Source of the DNA: Entamoeba invadens IP1
Lineage: Eukaryota > Evosea > Mastigamoebida > Endamoebidae
NCBI RefSeq assembly: GCF_000330505.1
Contig: NW_004443536.1
Location: 364,617-385,597, forward strand
Direction of reading: 5' to 3'
DNA: 20,981 nt
The notes beneath the pieces are model-generated. The model had not been told where the DNA came from, did no database searches, and worked only from the letters and a program-made list of their open reading frames with translations. The translations under genes and the position numbers were made by a program. This document shows, in pieces, positions 9,441-20,900 of the stretch (its first letter is position 1; every line of letters starts with the position of its first letter).

Positions 9441-9441
9441 T
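9433..9441. repeat. Left copy of the 9-bp target-site duplication
   Basis: TATAATGTT directly precedes the element and is repeated exactly at 9882-9890 directly after it. The AT-rich left flank makes partial matches easy, but nine identical bases at both exact borders are more than expected by chance. Confidence 0.7.
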
Positions 9442-9881
9442 GGGGACCTACATTGACCACCACCACCACCTCTTAAAATAGATTTATTTTTTCTATTTCG
9501 AATCATATTCAAATTAAAATTATAGTAAATAGGAAACTGGGATAATATTAGGTCTGGTTCCCGAATTCAAAAAATGCCGATAATTCACCTTGATTTAGTG
9601 GAAACCGAGTAAGACGGAGCATTGAAAAAAAGGCTCTGAAGACACACTCAAACAGTCTGTTTGTGCACCGTTTCACCCACTTTCCAAGTCCTCCCTTGGC
9701 GCGGATCCCCCTGACCCCCCCGCAAGCGGGGGGGAACCACATCCGCGTCCACACAGTACGGACAAGGAAAGTGGGCGATATGGGGACGCACAAACAGTGG
9801 CTGAAAAGTGGACTTCCTTCAAAAAACACTTGCGGCAAATATTTTTTTTTGGTAAAGGTGGTGGTGGTCAATGTAGGTCCC
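9442..9881. mobile_element. Non-autonomous foldback DNA transposon (MITE), probably Mutator-like
   Basis: The 440-bp element is bounded by 25-bp perfect terminal inverted repeats, 9443-9467 and 9857-9881, each reading GGGACCTACATTGACCACC from its outer end. The left end has one extra G at 9442. The 9-bp direct repeat TATAATGTT flanks it on both sides (9433-9441 and 9882-9890), as expected for a target-site duplication. A 9-bp duplication is characteristic of Mutator-like elements, which are known in Entamoeba; the hAT superfamily usually makes 8 bp. No transposase is encoded; open frames inside are short and run through the palindrome. The core is far more GC-rich than the surroundings and folds back on itself. 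Confidence 0.8.
9656..9797. repeat. Nested palindrome at the centre of the transposon
   Basis: Paired arms surround a common centre near 9724/9725: CTGTTTGTGC 9656-9665 with 9788-9797; CCCACTTTCC 9676-9685 with 9766-9775; CGCGGAT 9700-9706 with 9741-9747; and CCCCCCCGC 9715-9723 with 9726-9734. All four pairs are exact, separated by mismatched stretches. The innermost is a 9-bp GC stem with a two-base gap. Confidence 0.8.
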
Positions 9882-9890
9882 TATAATGTT
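9882..9890. repeat. Right copy of the 9-bp target-site duplication
   Basis: TATAATGTT immediately follows the right terminal inverted repeat and matches 9433-9441. Confidence 0.7.
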
Positions 9891-9948
9891 GAGTAAAAAT
9901 TTGTGAAAAAGAATAGGATAAATCCCCGTTTTAATACGTTTCTTTTAA

Positions 9949-10125
9949 CTCATTTATCCCTGTTTTCCATTTGGATCAATATTTTTTGATTCAAAAAACA
10001 TTTTAAAAACAGTATCTGAAGGACACTGAATAAATGACCACAAGTTATTCATCCAAGAAGATAGCAACTCAAACCATAATGAACTATGGTGTTTAGTAAA
10101 CGAAGAATGGAAATGTATAGTTTAA
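9949..10125 (+). pseudogene. Possible short coding relic with an in-frame stop
   Basis: One plus-strand frame reads like protein: FFDSKNILKTVSEGH, a TGA at 10027-10029, then INDHKLFIQEDSNSNHNELW and ...CLVNEEWKCIV before TAA at 10123-10125. The residue mix is unlike translated AT-rich spacer: it has Trp, Cys, Asp, Glu and His and few Lys/Asn/Ile/Phe runs. There is no ATG at a sensible place. It might be a fragment of a larger lost gene, perhaps connected to the kinase relic downstream. I do not recognise the family. Confidence 0.35.
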
Positions 10126-10576
10126 TATGGATCGATATAGTACATTTTTCAATTTTTTAATGTGGATCTCTCGACTGAGATTCTCGATCGAGTGGGTATT
10201 TCACTTTCCAATAAGTTGTAATTTTTTTTCATTCAATTAATTAATTGAAATATTTAATTCTTCAAAAAACGTTACACTCGAAAGAAAATTCGACAACAGT
10301 CATTAGATTTTTATTTTATTTTTACATTTTTAATATGAATAATTAAACAATGTTATTTAAACATACAGTCTGTCTTTATTACTTAAGATAATTCATAAAT
10401 TAATTTACTGGAGTTTAAAATGATATATATTACACACTGTTTTAAATTTATTAAGTAACACTGCACCAAACAATCAAATAGAATGAAAATACAAATACAT
10501 ACACACACTTCAAATATTTTTACATGCACATTCCATATAATTTAAACTGAAATTTTGATTATCATTTCGCCAAAAT
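10126..10576. other. AT-rich gap before the pseudokinase gene
   Basis: No gene is seen. A small inverted motif CTCGACTGAGATTCTCGATCGAG lies near 10168-10190. The right end should contain the promoter of the kinase-like gene if it is transcribed. Confidence 0.45.
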
Positions 10577-11598
10577 ATGTCTGTTTGTTCACTCATAATT
10601 ATCTATTATATCACATAATAAACACATCAATTTAAATTAACAAAATAACACATTAGCAAAAAGATTTTAACCCAAATGAAGTGTTAATTGAGAGAAATGA
10701 TATAGAAATTGGTTCAGAAGAAGATGAATTAGACACAAATGGGTATGGTAGTGTTTTCAAAGGTACTTTGAATGATTCTCCTGTTGCCATTTTTATTCCC
10801 AAAGACCCAAACGAACTAAACCATGTCCAACAATCGAAATTGATTGAAAGTGCCAGAGCATTTAAGAAGAAGACAAATCAAAATGTTGTTCATTTTATTG
10901 GTCTCTGCTTTTTAAGTACAAACAAACCCGTCTATGTAATTGAGTTAATGGAAACAAGTTTACAGAAACTTATTTTCAGTCCTGAAGAAATAGAGTCTGA
11001 GACACTAAGTAATTTAGACAAGACGATATCCGTCAAAACTGCTCTTATTATAGAATGAATACAAGGTGTACAGTACTTCCATAACATACTCAACCTTAGT
11101 CATTGCAATTTAACACCAGATTCATTCTTAATAAACAGCAACTTAACTGTCAAACTTGCTTATTTCGATTACAACAACATTTTGTTGGGAGAGAATGGCT
11201 TTGAGGCGACTCCGCTGTACAGTGCTCCAGAAGTGTCGACTAAAATTCGATCCAAAAAATCGGACATCTACTCTTTGGCAATGATAATGTGGGTCATATT
11301 ATATGAAGAAATACCTTTAACTGTATTTGCTGAAGATATTAAAACTCTCAGAAGTGCTATTGAAAGAGGAGTTCGTCCTCCACTCCCAAAGACTATATCA
11401 AAAGATGAAGCACATTATACTCAAGCAATGACTGGCTATTCCTTAGATAAGCTCCATTCTAACTTCGATGACTTCTCTCAAAACATTCCAATCGAAGTCG
11501 AAAGTCTTTTATCAAAATGTTGGAGTCAAGACCCACAACAAAGACCCTCCATAGATGATCTACTCAAAGAATTTACACAACTGATAAAGAACCATTAA
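10577..11598 (+). pseudogene. Protein-kinase-like gene, catalytically dead and interrupted by TGA
   Basis: The model is ATG TCT (10577-10582), a 74-nt intron, then exon 2 (10657-11598), about 315 codons. Exon 2 covers a whole Entamoeba-style kinase domain. The glycine-loop region is NGYGSVFKG; the VAIK motif reads VAIFIPK, so the ATP-binding lysine is displaced. The catalytic loop HRDLKPxN reads SHCNLTPDS, losing Asp, Lys and Asn. DFG reads YFD. The APE motif (LYSAPEV) and the C-lobe ending CWSQDPQQRPSIDDLL are preserved. An in-frame TGA at 11056-11058 lies just before GVQYFH, where a Trp or Arg codon may once have been. The frame continues cleanly afterwards, so decay is recent or the stop is read through. 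Missing catalytic residues mean it would be a pseudokinase even without the stop. It lies tail-to-tail with the giant gene. Confidence 0.75.
10583..10656 (+). other. Predicted intron after a two-codon first exon
   Basis: GTTTGTTCACTC at 10583 and CACATTAG ending at 10656 are good Entamoeba-type splice sites. The length, 74 nt, is typical. Exon 1 is ATG TCT and exon 2 begins CAA in phase 0. Without the intron, exon 2 has a stop (TAG, 10654-10656) directly upstream and no ATG. Confidence 0.6.
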
Positions 11599-11946
11599 TT
11601 CTTAATTCAATTCTTTAATAGTTAATTTTTAATAATAATTATTAATTCTGTAATGTATAGTATTTCTAATTAAATAAACCATATTTTATTTTTTACAAAA
11701 CTAATTGTTTATCCCGTTTAGTGTCGGGGACTATAATACTATTAGAAAATAATAAAATACCAATTAATGAATTGTATGTATAAAACAATTATAAATTTTT
11801 AGTTAATAAACAAACTAATATTGTTTTTAATTATTAAAGAAATAATAATAATTATTGTTTTTATTATAATAAAAAACTTTTTTAATTATAATGAAACTAT
11901 TCTTTCTAATAAAAAAACTATTAAGAAAATAATAAAAATAAGTCAT
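11599..11946. other. AT-rich convergent 3' region
   Basis: The kinase relic (plus) and the giant gene (minus) end on either side. No gene or strong structure is seen; TATAGT/ACTATA motifs occur near 11654 and 11731-11745. Confidence 0.5.
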
Positions 11947-14900
11947 TTAATCTTTCTTAGAACCCGAGCCGCTCTCAGACCCTGACTCTGAAGTCTTTTC
12001 CAGTACACTAGTAGTCTTCTGGTCATTAGCGAGTGGTATTTCTGAAGGTACAGGTGCTTCGATTGCGTTATGTTTTTCTTCATTTGCTTTATTATCACCC
12101 GTCTTATTCCCTTCATTTTTGATTTCCTCGTCTTGTTTCTGATTATCGACGTCGAGCTCTTCCCCGTCTTCAAAGACCTTCATGTTCTTTCTTCGGACAA
12201 TATAGACGTGGACCATATAGACTATCAGTAACACAACAATGACAGCAAGGACCAATACAAAGACGACTATCACTGCAATCATGTACATTGGGAATTCAAA
12301 CTTCTCCACCACTCTTGCCATTCTATCTTCCGGGCACGTGATTTGTGCGTCGGGCAGATCAGTTAATATCACTCCATTGCACGCCTCCTTAAACACAAAA
12401 CCGGCTCCCTTCACTCCCAATTTCGCACTTGGTGTCTCGCTCCCGTCTTTAATCTTGAAATTCGCCACATTAATTGGCGTTAACACTCGCAAAATAGCAA
12501 AGACCTTTCCAGCCGCATCTGCCGGGATAGTTACTGTATACTTCGCATTCACAATCGTATATGCATCTCCAAGTGCGTCGTCGTCCACTGAAATTAACGC
12601 AGGTTGTCCCGCCTCCACTGTAACTTCAAATTCAGTGCTTTCATCAAACAAGACACTCGACGTGTAAATATCAAGTCTTCCATTCGCCGCTACGGTAATC
12701 TTTCTTCCCTTAAAATCGCCTTTCGTCTCCTTCTCAAACAGCATCGACCCTGTTGATATCGACATATCAACATTCGTCATACTTTTCGTCGTTAAAGAGT
12801 GCGTCTTCACTTCTATTGTTCCCGACTCGCCAACTCCACTAATTGTTGGTATCATCAGTGGCTTCGTGAATGAGATCACTCCCTTCTTTTCCATTAAAAC
12901 AGCTCCAATTGTTGACTCCGTGATCTTCACTTCTGTATTCCCTCCATATGATATCAATTCGCTGATATTCGTTTTCGACCCTTCTAACAAGCCAGTCGTC
13001 GTGTAATATTTAGCAAAGGTTATCCCACTGATATCATAATTCACTGAACTCGTCGTCAACTCCGTGTTCACTATACACGTCTCTCCATTACATGGACATT
13101 GACTTCTCACCCACTTCGTGTCTTCAGTCACCTTCCCTGAGAACGATGCAGTCAAGTCACACGACAACTCAGGAATCGCCGCTTTGTCGAGAATAGCTGC
13201 AGATTGTCCAATCACAAGGGCGTAGTTCTGGTCATCAATAGCATGCCGTGATGTCAAATTTGCAGCGATGTGTGAAACTTCATTATTCAGTATTAAAGTG
13301 ATGTTCTTGTCTGTTGTAGTCCCATCCATATAAGTCAGTGTAGCCTTGTTAATAACAACTTCTCCTATTACATCAAAATTGAAGACAATATTCGGATACT
13401 TGTTCGATTTAATACCCTTAAAGTTCGCATCTACAGTCATCACACACTCTTCAAGCGTCAGCTTGTTATATTCAGCATCGTATTTATTCGTCACAGTGTC
13501 CTTCTCAGTCGGTCCTTGAATCACAAAATTGGCGTTCTCCTTCAAATTGATTTTAGCGTCCTTTCCAAAGTAGATTTGTCGTGTAACATTGGGGACAACT
13601 CCTCCCGGTGTAAAGTCGAAAATACCCTGAGCCGTTTGTAAAGTGATTGGTACATTAATATTGAGTGTCGCTCCGTCAGTGACATAGATTTCCTTCGCAA
13701 ACATGGACTTCGCGTTAATCGTTAAGACTGATTCGGGGTTAGTAAGTCTAATAGAGTCAATCGATACATCAGCAGCGTCTATAGTGATTTCACCAGTCCC
13801 ATTCACGTCTGTTATTTGGAAGATATTGAGTGACTTCGTCGCACTGATTATGATGTTTTGGCTCATTGGTAAGATAAACAATTTAAACAGTTTACTGACA
13901 TTCAGAGTGTTCTCTTTTGGTATACTAATTTTGTTAAACAAAGAGTTCGAAGACTGTGATGGGTCAAAGACACAGTCCGTGCCTGCAGTATCCGGGCATT
14001 TCAAAACACAGTCTTGGACTATAGCAGGGTCATACGTACAATAACAAATGGCACGCTTATCTCCATCTGTCGTATCACATTCAATATTCTCACAATTATG
14101 TTCCGCGCCTTCACTCCCACACAAATCAAGTTTAGAATATCCGCAGTTGTGGTCAACCATAGTAGAAGTCTTCTGATATATTACTTTACCCTTCCAGACA
14201 AGTTCAGGCCTGTCAATAACTTCTTCTGGATTTGTGAATGATTGTCTAATGATTGGATGGATACATTCCTTCTTTCCAAGTGTTAATACTTCGTTGTTGA
14301 CATTAAAGAAGTTCACATTGAGTACAGCCTCCGTGTTCGTCGAGTCAAATATAATTTGTCCGCCTTCATAATACAAGTTCCCAGCATCAAAAGAGTCCGA
14401 TGAGTATACTAAAGCGCCGTCTTCCATATGCAATTCCTTCATAGAAGCGTATTGTGTGACTCTCATTATTCCTCCCTTCTTGACATTCACTATCAGTGAA
14501 GTCACTTCAAACGAACTTAATGTGATATCTCCCATTATATTCACATTCGCCACTAAATTTTCAATAGTGGTGTCTTCCTTTAATATCATATTCTTCCCAG
14601 TTAACATGACACCATAAGAGTCTTCATTCATATTATTAATAATAACACTACAACTCACATCAGACGTGTCATCAGCACATGATATAGACACTTTAGCCAC
14701 TGAAATATTAAACACATAAATTCCTCCATTCGCTACAGTAATAACAGCTCCGGATTGTTTCACATTGACTACATCATATCCTTTAGTTAATTTAGAATTG
14801 TCTGTAAGTGTTACAGCACCACTGTGAGTGCTTGGTACTTCAATGATATATCGTTGCTCATAATCGGTAGTTCCTGTTGATGGTCTGTCACATTCTGATG

Positions 14901-17900
14901 AACCATATGTACATAAGACGTCATCTGGGCATTGGAATTTAACATCACTATCTGTTTGTTTGTAAATCAAAGTCTTTTTGTTGCACACCAATGACATATC
15001 AGTTAATGGTGTTGTTGGGTCTTCCATAGAAACCATTGTATTAATCAATGGAATGTGTGTTGTTCTCTTTGCAGTTGTCAAACTAACTTTGGCTGCATTC
15101 ATGTTAAATTGTTTCACATTAATAATCGAACTTGTTGAAGCAACAGTTGCAAATATCAGACTTTCAATTGAGAGTTCGACATTAGGACCATACACATTCA
15201 ATTCACTTCCCTCAATAGTCATTTGTTTGATAGTATATGCCTTCTGAACAGTGTTCATGAAATTAAGAGTCGCGCCTTGTTGAATAGTCATAGTTGTTTC
15301 TCCTTGTAAAGCATAACTAACAATTTGAGTATTTGCGCCAAGAGTGATGTCCAAAGCTGGTTGTGGTGTCTCCACGGCATCCACAAGATTTGTGATGATA
15401 TATGGACTCGTCAAAATCAATTTTTCTTTTATCACTAAAGTATTGATAATGATTGGGGATGTTGTCGAAGATTGTAATGTCGTGTTAGTTGGAAGTGTAA
15501 TTTGACTGTATTCATTTTCAGAGAGTCCATCAAACGTGACACTGCCGCATTTCGCTTGAGTCAAATCGATCTCAACGGTATTATCTGGGCACAACGAAGT
15601 GTATTGGTAATTCCCATTCTCATGAATATCAATTGAACAGTCTGAAGTCGATACAAGTGCGCATTTCGTCAATTTGAATGTGCACGCTCCAACATATATT
15701 CTGTTTTTGTCCTTGATCTCATCCAAATTCTGACTCAATGTAGGTTTCACTGAGACTCCCAAGTAATTAAAGATGTACTGACATTCTGTGCTTTCTAAAT
15801 CAATTCCACTTCCAATGGTAATACTTTCAATGTTTTGCATCACAGTGAACAAAGCAACATCATTAGAAGTATCCAAAATAGTTATTTTAGAGATATTAAC
15901 CGATCTCGATATATTCAGTTGTGTTCCCGAGACAGTCAAATCGTCGATATTAATTGGGGATGAAATGTTCCCAATAACATTAGTAAGTTTGAGAGTCGAG
16001 CAGTTAAAGTCCCAGAAGTTCGCTTCGACATTCGTCAGATCAATTTCAGAAGTTCCAACCGAGTTGAGATACACTATGTGGTCGACTTTAAATCTGCCGG
16101 TTGTTGCAGAACCAACTTTAAGTATCGCATCAGTGACTGTCGTGTATTTCGGTAATATGTCTGACAAAATTGCTCCATACGACATCTCTTCATTCGATTT
16201 TTGAGCACCCGTCAATTCAAATTGTTCGACTGTTTTTTCCATTGTCACTATTAATATTTTCTTGACATTCAATTGCAATTTAATATATTTCGATTTCAAT
16301 ACATTCAAGTTAAGTGTATTCAGTGTATAAGCAGCATCGACTGTTACTGTCGCAATACAATTTATTCCAGTGTCATCAATACATCCTTGTGCCGGGTTCT
16401 TTGATGGATCAGCAGTTGTATAAGTAACATCATAAGGGAAATCTTCACATGAAAACATTGGAGAGTCTCCATGGACGATCTTCTTGTTATTACATTTGAA
16501 TGTGTAACTCCCCAAATTTCCACTTTTGATTGGGTTCGTCATTTCAATCAACACGTAATTTTTGATTTTAGTTGATGAATCGATGATTGAAATGGAATCG
16601 ATGTCAACGGTAATTGGAATAGTCTTGTCAAACCCGCTCTTTGTTATCGTAATTTTCAAATCACTCATAGTACTCTTCAAATCAAATATTCCAGTATTCA
16701 TCAATTCAATGGAAGGTACGTTGGTGATAGAAATAGTTTCTTGTGAGTTATGAATAACATTGGCACAATTTGTGACTTCACCAGTGCCTGAAAGAATAAC
16801 TTTACCTGTTGCGTTTTGAGTCGTTGAGCAAGTCAAATGAGCGTCATTCAAAAATGTGACATCGGCCTTTGCTGTTAATTTGCTCAGAGTAAATGATCCA
16901 CCTAATGTCGTTGCAACATTTACAATCACTTCACTGTTTGTTGTCACACTCTGTGCGCAGCTCACCTTTGGTGATTTAATAATAGTTGTGCGTGTCAAGT
17001 CTTTGCAATTAAATTTATAGTGATTGACATATGCTTCATTAGTATTCAAGTCAATTTGTGCACTCGTTTGTGTGATACATTTGATTCCATCTGCGGTATA
17101 ATCCTTATTTGCTGTTAAAATAGAATCAACAGGACCACATTTGACATATTTCATTGCGTAATGCGAGTAATAATTAGCAGCTGTTATAGTACCAGTTGAA
17201 TCGCTCATCGTCATTGTGTTAAGAACAGTTAATAATTTAAATTCACTCGCAACTGTGAGGCTCTTGAATGTCAAATTCTTTTTCACGTATAAAGAACCTG
17301 ATGTTAATGTCAACATTCCAGTTGTCACCATATTTGTTCCAATAACGACATCTCCCTTAACGACGACATCAAATGAAGTGGTTATTGAATCAATATTTGA
17401 TGTTAATAAAGTTAATGTTCCAGTTGATGATTCAATAGATACACCACTTTGTGCAGATAATGTTGCACTTCCTGTTATTTTCAAAACACAATTTGTTGCT
17501 CGAATTGGGAAAGTTGGTGGGCTTGTAATAGTGAATATCTTTGTTAAACCAATCAAGTTCAATTTAGTCACAGTAGCATCAATTGTTCCAATACTGCAGC
17601 TATCTGTAGATTCACAGATAATCGAATCATAGTTCTTAGTAATTTTCATCGTCGTCGAATTTTTCAAAGTTAATTTGCAGATTGTTGTTGAAGAACCACA
17701 ATTTGTTGGTAAATCGACTTCATTGACTTCCTCGTAGTTATTTGCTGCGCAAATTTGAGTACTTGGTGAAACAGTTCCAAGTACAACCAAGTTTTTACAT
17801 AATACTTGAATTCCAGTCGTTGTAAGATCAGCATTAGATTTGAACAAAGAAGTATTTGTTAATTGAGCGATAACAAGCGGATAACTAAATGTGTAATCAG

Positions 17901-20900
17901 TCTTTAATACATTTGCAAAAACGACATTTCCAAGTATATTAAGTGGTGTCAAATTTCCATTGAGATTAACAAGAAGTTTTTGAATAGTTGTTTGTGAATC
18001 GGGATTGAATGTATATTCATTTGCATTACCCATTTTAAGTGTAGTGATCGTTTCAGTTCCACTCAATGTGCATTTCTTGCATTCCAAAACAAAGCTAGCT
18101 CCTCCATTCAAATTGTACACATTTGTAGAAGCCGAGACAATTTCATTGAATGCAAAAGCATTGATATTAATCGCTTTTGTATTCCCTGTTAATGTTGCCT
18201 TAACTGCACCAATTTGGGCATTGATGTTCACGTTACCCGTAATTGTTAATGCGGTGGTAGTTAATGAAGTAAGTGTTATTTCAGAACCTTGTGTCGCAGT
18301 CAATGTTGAACCACTAAAAGTCATGTTATCAATGGTATAAGGAGTCGTTGTTTTAAATTGAATATCCTTTTGTACAATAACATCAGCTTTAACATTATGT
18401 GCAAGAGTGAAAATACTTGCTGCTGTTGCACTTTCGACCATAACCTTGCATTTTGCGCCTGTTGTATCACCGCTTACAGAGTTATCACATGGGCAGTTAA
18501 TCGTTGAGAATTGGTCATCGTATGTTGTAGTTTGTTCTTTCACAAATTTACACTCAACGGTATTTTCACATTGACTTGTTTTCAAAGTTGATTTTCCGTT
18601 GAGAACAACAAGTTTTTGAGTAGCAACATTATTGACATTTGCATGTGGAGAGTACACTACATCAACACATCCAGTTGGTTCAGTGATTGAAGTGATTGTC
18701 AATTGTTCATTTGAAGCAGCTTTGTAAAGGATAAATCCGTTTGCTTTTGGTACAACAGTTGTGATTGTTGTTGCTTTATTAAAAGTCACATAAGCACTTG
18801 TTGATGTTTGTGTTAAAGTTCCAATAGAAGTGACTGGTATCGAGAAAACAATGTTTTTAGAAACATCCACCTTTGTAAATTGAATTTGGTTGTTTGTGGT
18901 TGTCAATTCAACTGCGCCGACATCACTTTTAATAACAAGAGAATTATATTTGTTTGTAGATGTAATTGGTTGTGTCGCTGTTGTTAAATACAAATCAAAG
19001 CCATCCTTAGTAGTGTCGTGGTTACAATCAGTTTCAAGGTATGTTGATCCGTCTCCATTCAATGTACAATAGCACAAGTTACCATTTGAAATTCTCTTAT
19101 TGTTTGTTAAACAATCAGCAGAATGTGAAGTATCAATAACTCCCCGTTTATATGAAGCACAATATCTTCCACATTGATTGACATCAATTGTGATTAATTT
19201 TCCACTTGTATCTATAAGAACGTATTTAGTACCATCGGTTACAAGTTTGGTTGTACCTCCAACTTGTCCATTAATATTCGTGTTTGTTTTAATAATTAAA
19301 GAAGTGGCGGATTTATTTCCCATATCAATTGTCGTTTGTGGGTAATCAGCCGTTGAAGTCAGAGAGTTCCAATTATCAACAAGTTTGATATTAGCACTTC
19401 CGGTATTTGCGTTATAGTTAACTGATTGATAATGGCAGTCTTTGTAATCTGTTGCACCGTCAGTGTCAAGTATTTTACAATCACAATTAGCTGTTGTTCC
19501 TGTCACAAAGTATCTATAAATATTATTACACTGAATAGAATTAAGTCCATTGAAAGATGATGTTGATACAAAAAGTGGGTAAGCATATTTTGTTGTAGTA
19601 GTTGGTACAACTTGGACGTTTGTAGAATAAATATATGCAGTGTTTGTATCTTTAAATTGGGCGTTTATAGTTGTTTGTGCTGTAGAAGATAACTTAAAGT
19701 CAGTATTTCCCACAATAATTTTATTGTTCTCTTTCAACACGACAATTTCATTCATTGGGTTTATTGAAGTAGAAGTAAGTTCGACATCCAACCAGAGTAA
19801 TGTCAGTGTAAATTTGTATGGTGTTATTGAAGTGTCCAATTTCAAATGGAAAACTTCGGGTTTCTTCTTACAATCAACATCTGGGGTATTATACAAACAA
19901 TCACAATTCAAATTCGACATGGTTTTGAATACTCTGATAAACTTATTACTTGACGATCCACAATCAACTTGTGAGATTCCAGTTTCAGTTGGTGCATTTG
20001 TGATTGAGTTATAATAGTAAACATTACCAGTTGTAACAGTACTTGTACTTTGAGTTGGTAACAAATTTTCGAATATGGTATAGGTTTGTTTGTTTTTGAA
20101 ATTGGTTATTTGGACATTCGATTTGATTGTGAGTTGGTTCAATGTTGTTAAAGTAGACACATCAAGAGTGCCAACAGTCACGGCACTACCAACATGAGAA
20201 ATTTCAATTGTATTTTGTGTCGCAGTTGTTGGAATGACGATTGAATTGAAATTGGAATTAATTTCCGTATTTGAACTAACTACCAAATTATAATATTCTG
20301 AAAATTCAGAAATGCCACAATCTGCTAATTGGTCCAAACATTGGCATCCTTCGGTAATTTGATATCCATAAATTCTTCTTTTGAAATTGTTTGTTAATGG
20401 ACAGTTGTAAGCACCTGGTGGGTTGGCAACACTTGTAGGAAGAATGAATATTCCCAATGCGATAGTAGTTGGTAATGTTATTGATGAACCATCAGCCTTC
20501 AAAAATCCAAGTTTGTTTGCAGAGAATGAAATGGATGTGACATTAAGTGCAATTTGAGTTCCAAAGTAAATTGGGCTGTCCACAACCAAAGTATCAAATT
20601 TCAGAGATACACTCGAAGTTGAAGTGAAATGAACTCCACTTGGATACACCAAACTGCTATAAACGGAATTACGTGCAACATTAACTGATGTAATAGTTGG
20701 AGGAATTTGAAGTGAATAAACAGTTGTAACTTCACCATTTGCACAATCGGTACTCGTCGAACCTTCATATGAATTTGAATTATCATCAATAGTTCCCGAT
20801 TTCAAGATACAGATACAATTTGAAGGACTTGTTTTGAAATAATAAACACTGTTTTGACATGATTCTTTGTTCAAAAGAGTGGGTTTTGTTCCACCTTGTG

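Larger units (their letters stand above)
8955..9441. other. Intergenic region upstream of the unknown gene, with short tandem repeats
   Basis: No intact gene is visible. The region should contain the promoter of the minus-strand gene. A 65-codon plus-strand frame (8969-9166) is not convincing. Two tandem-repeat patches (9186-9213 and 9381-9440) are listed separately. Confidence 0.45.

Noticed and set aside
9548..9896. Two opposing open frames inside the transposon
   Set aside because: They arise from the palindromic GC-rich core and read as Pro/Arg/Gly-rich translation of hairpin arms, with no transposase motif.
11000..11090. Intron that would remove the TGA in the kinase relic
   Set aside because: The only phase-compatible option (GTCAAA...GTACAG, 42 nt) has a poor donor and would delete conserved residues before QYFH, so an internal stop is the better reading.
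12239..20014. Many plus-strand frames of 60-142 codons opposite the giant gene
   Set aside because: They are complements of a continuous coding frame with clear protein features and have no independent support.
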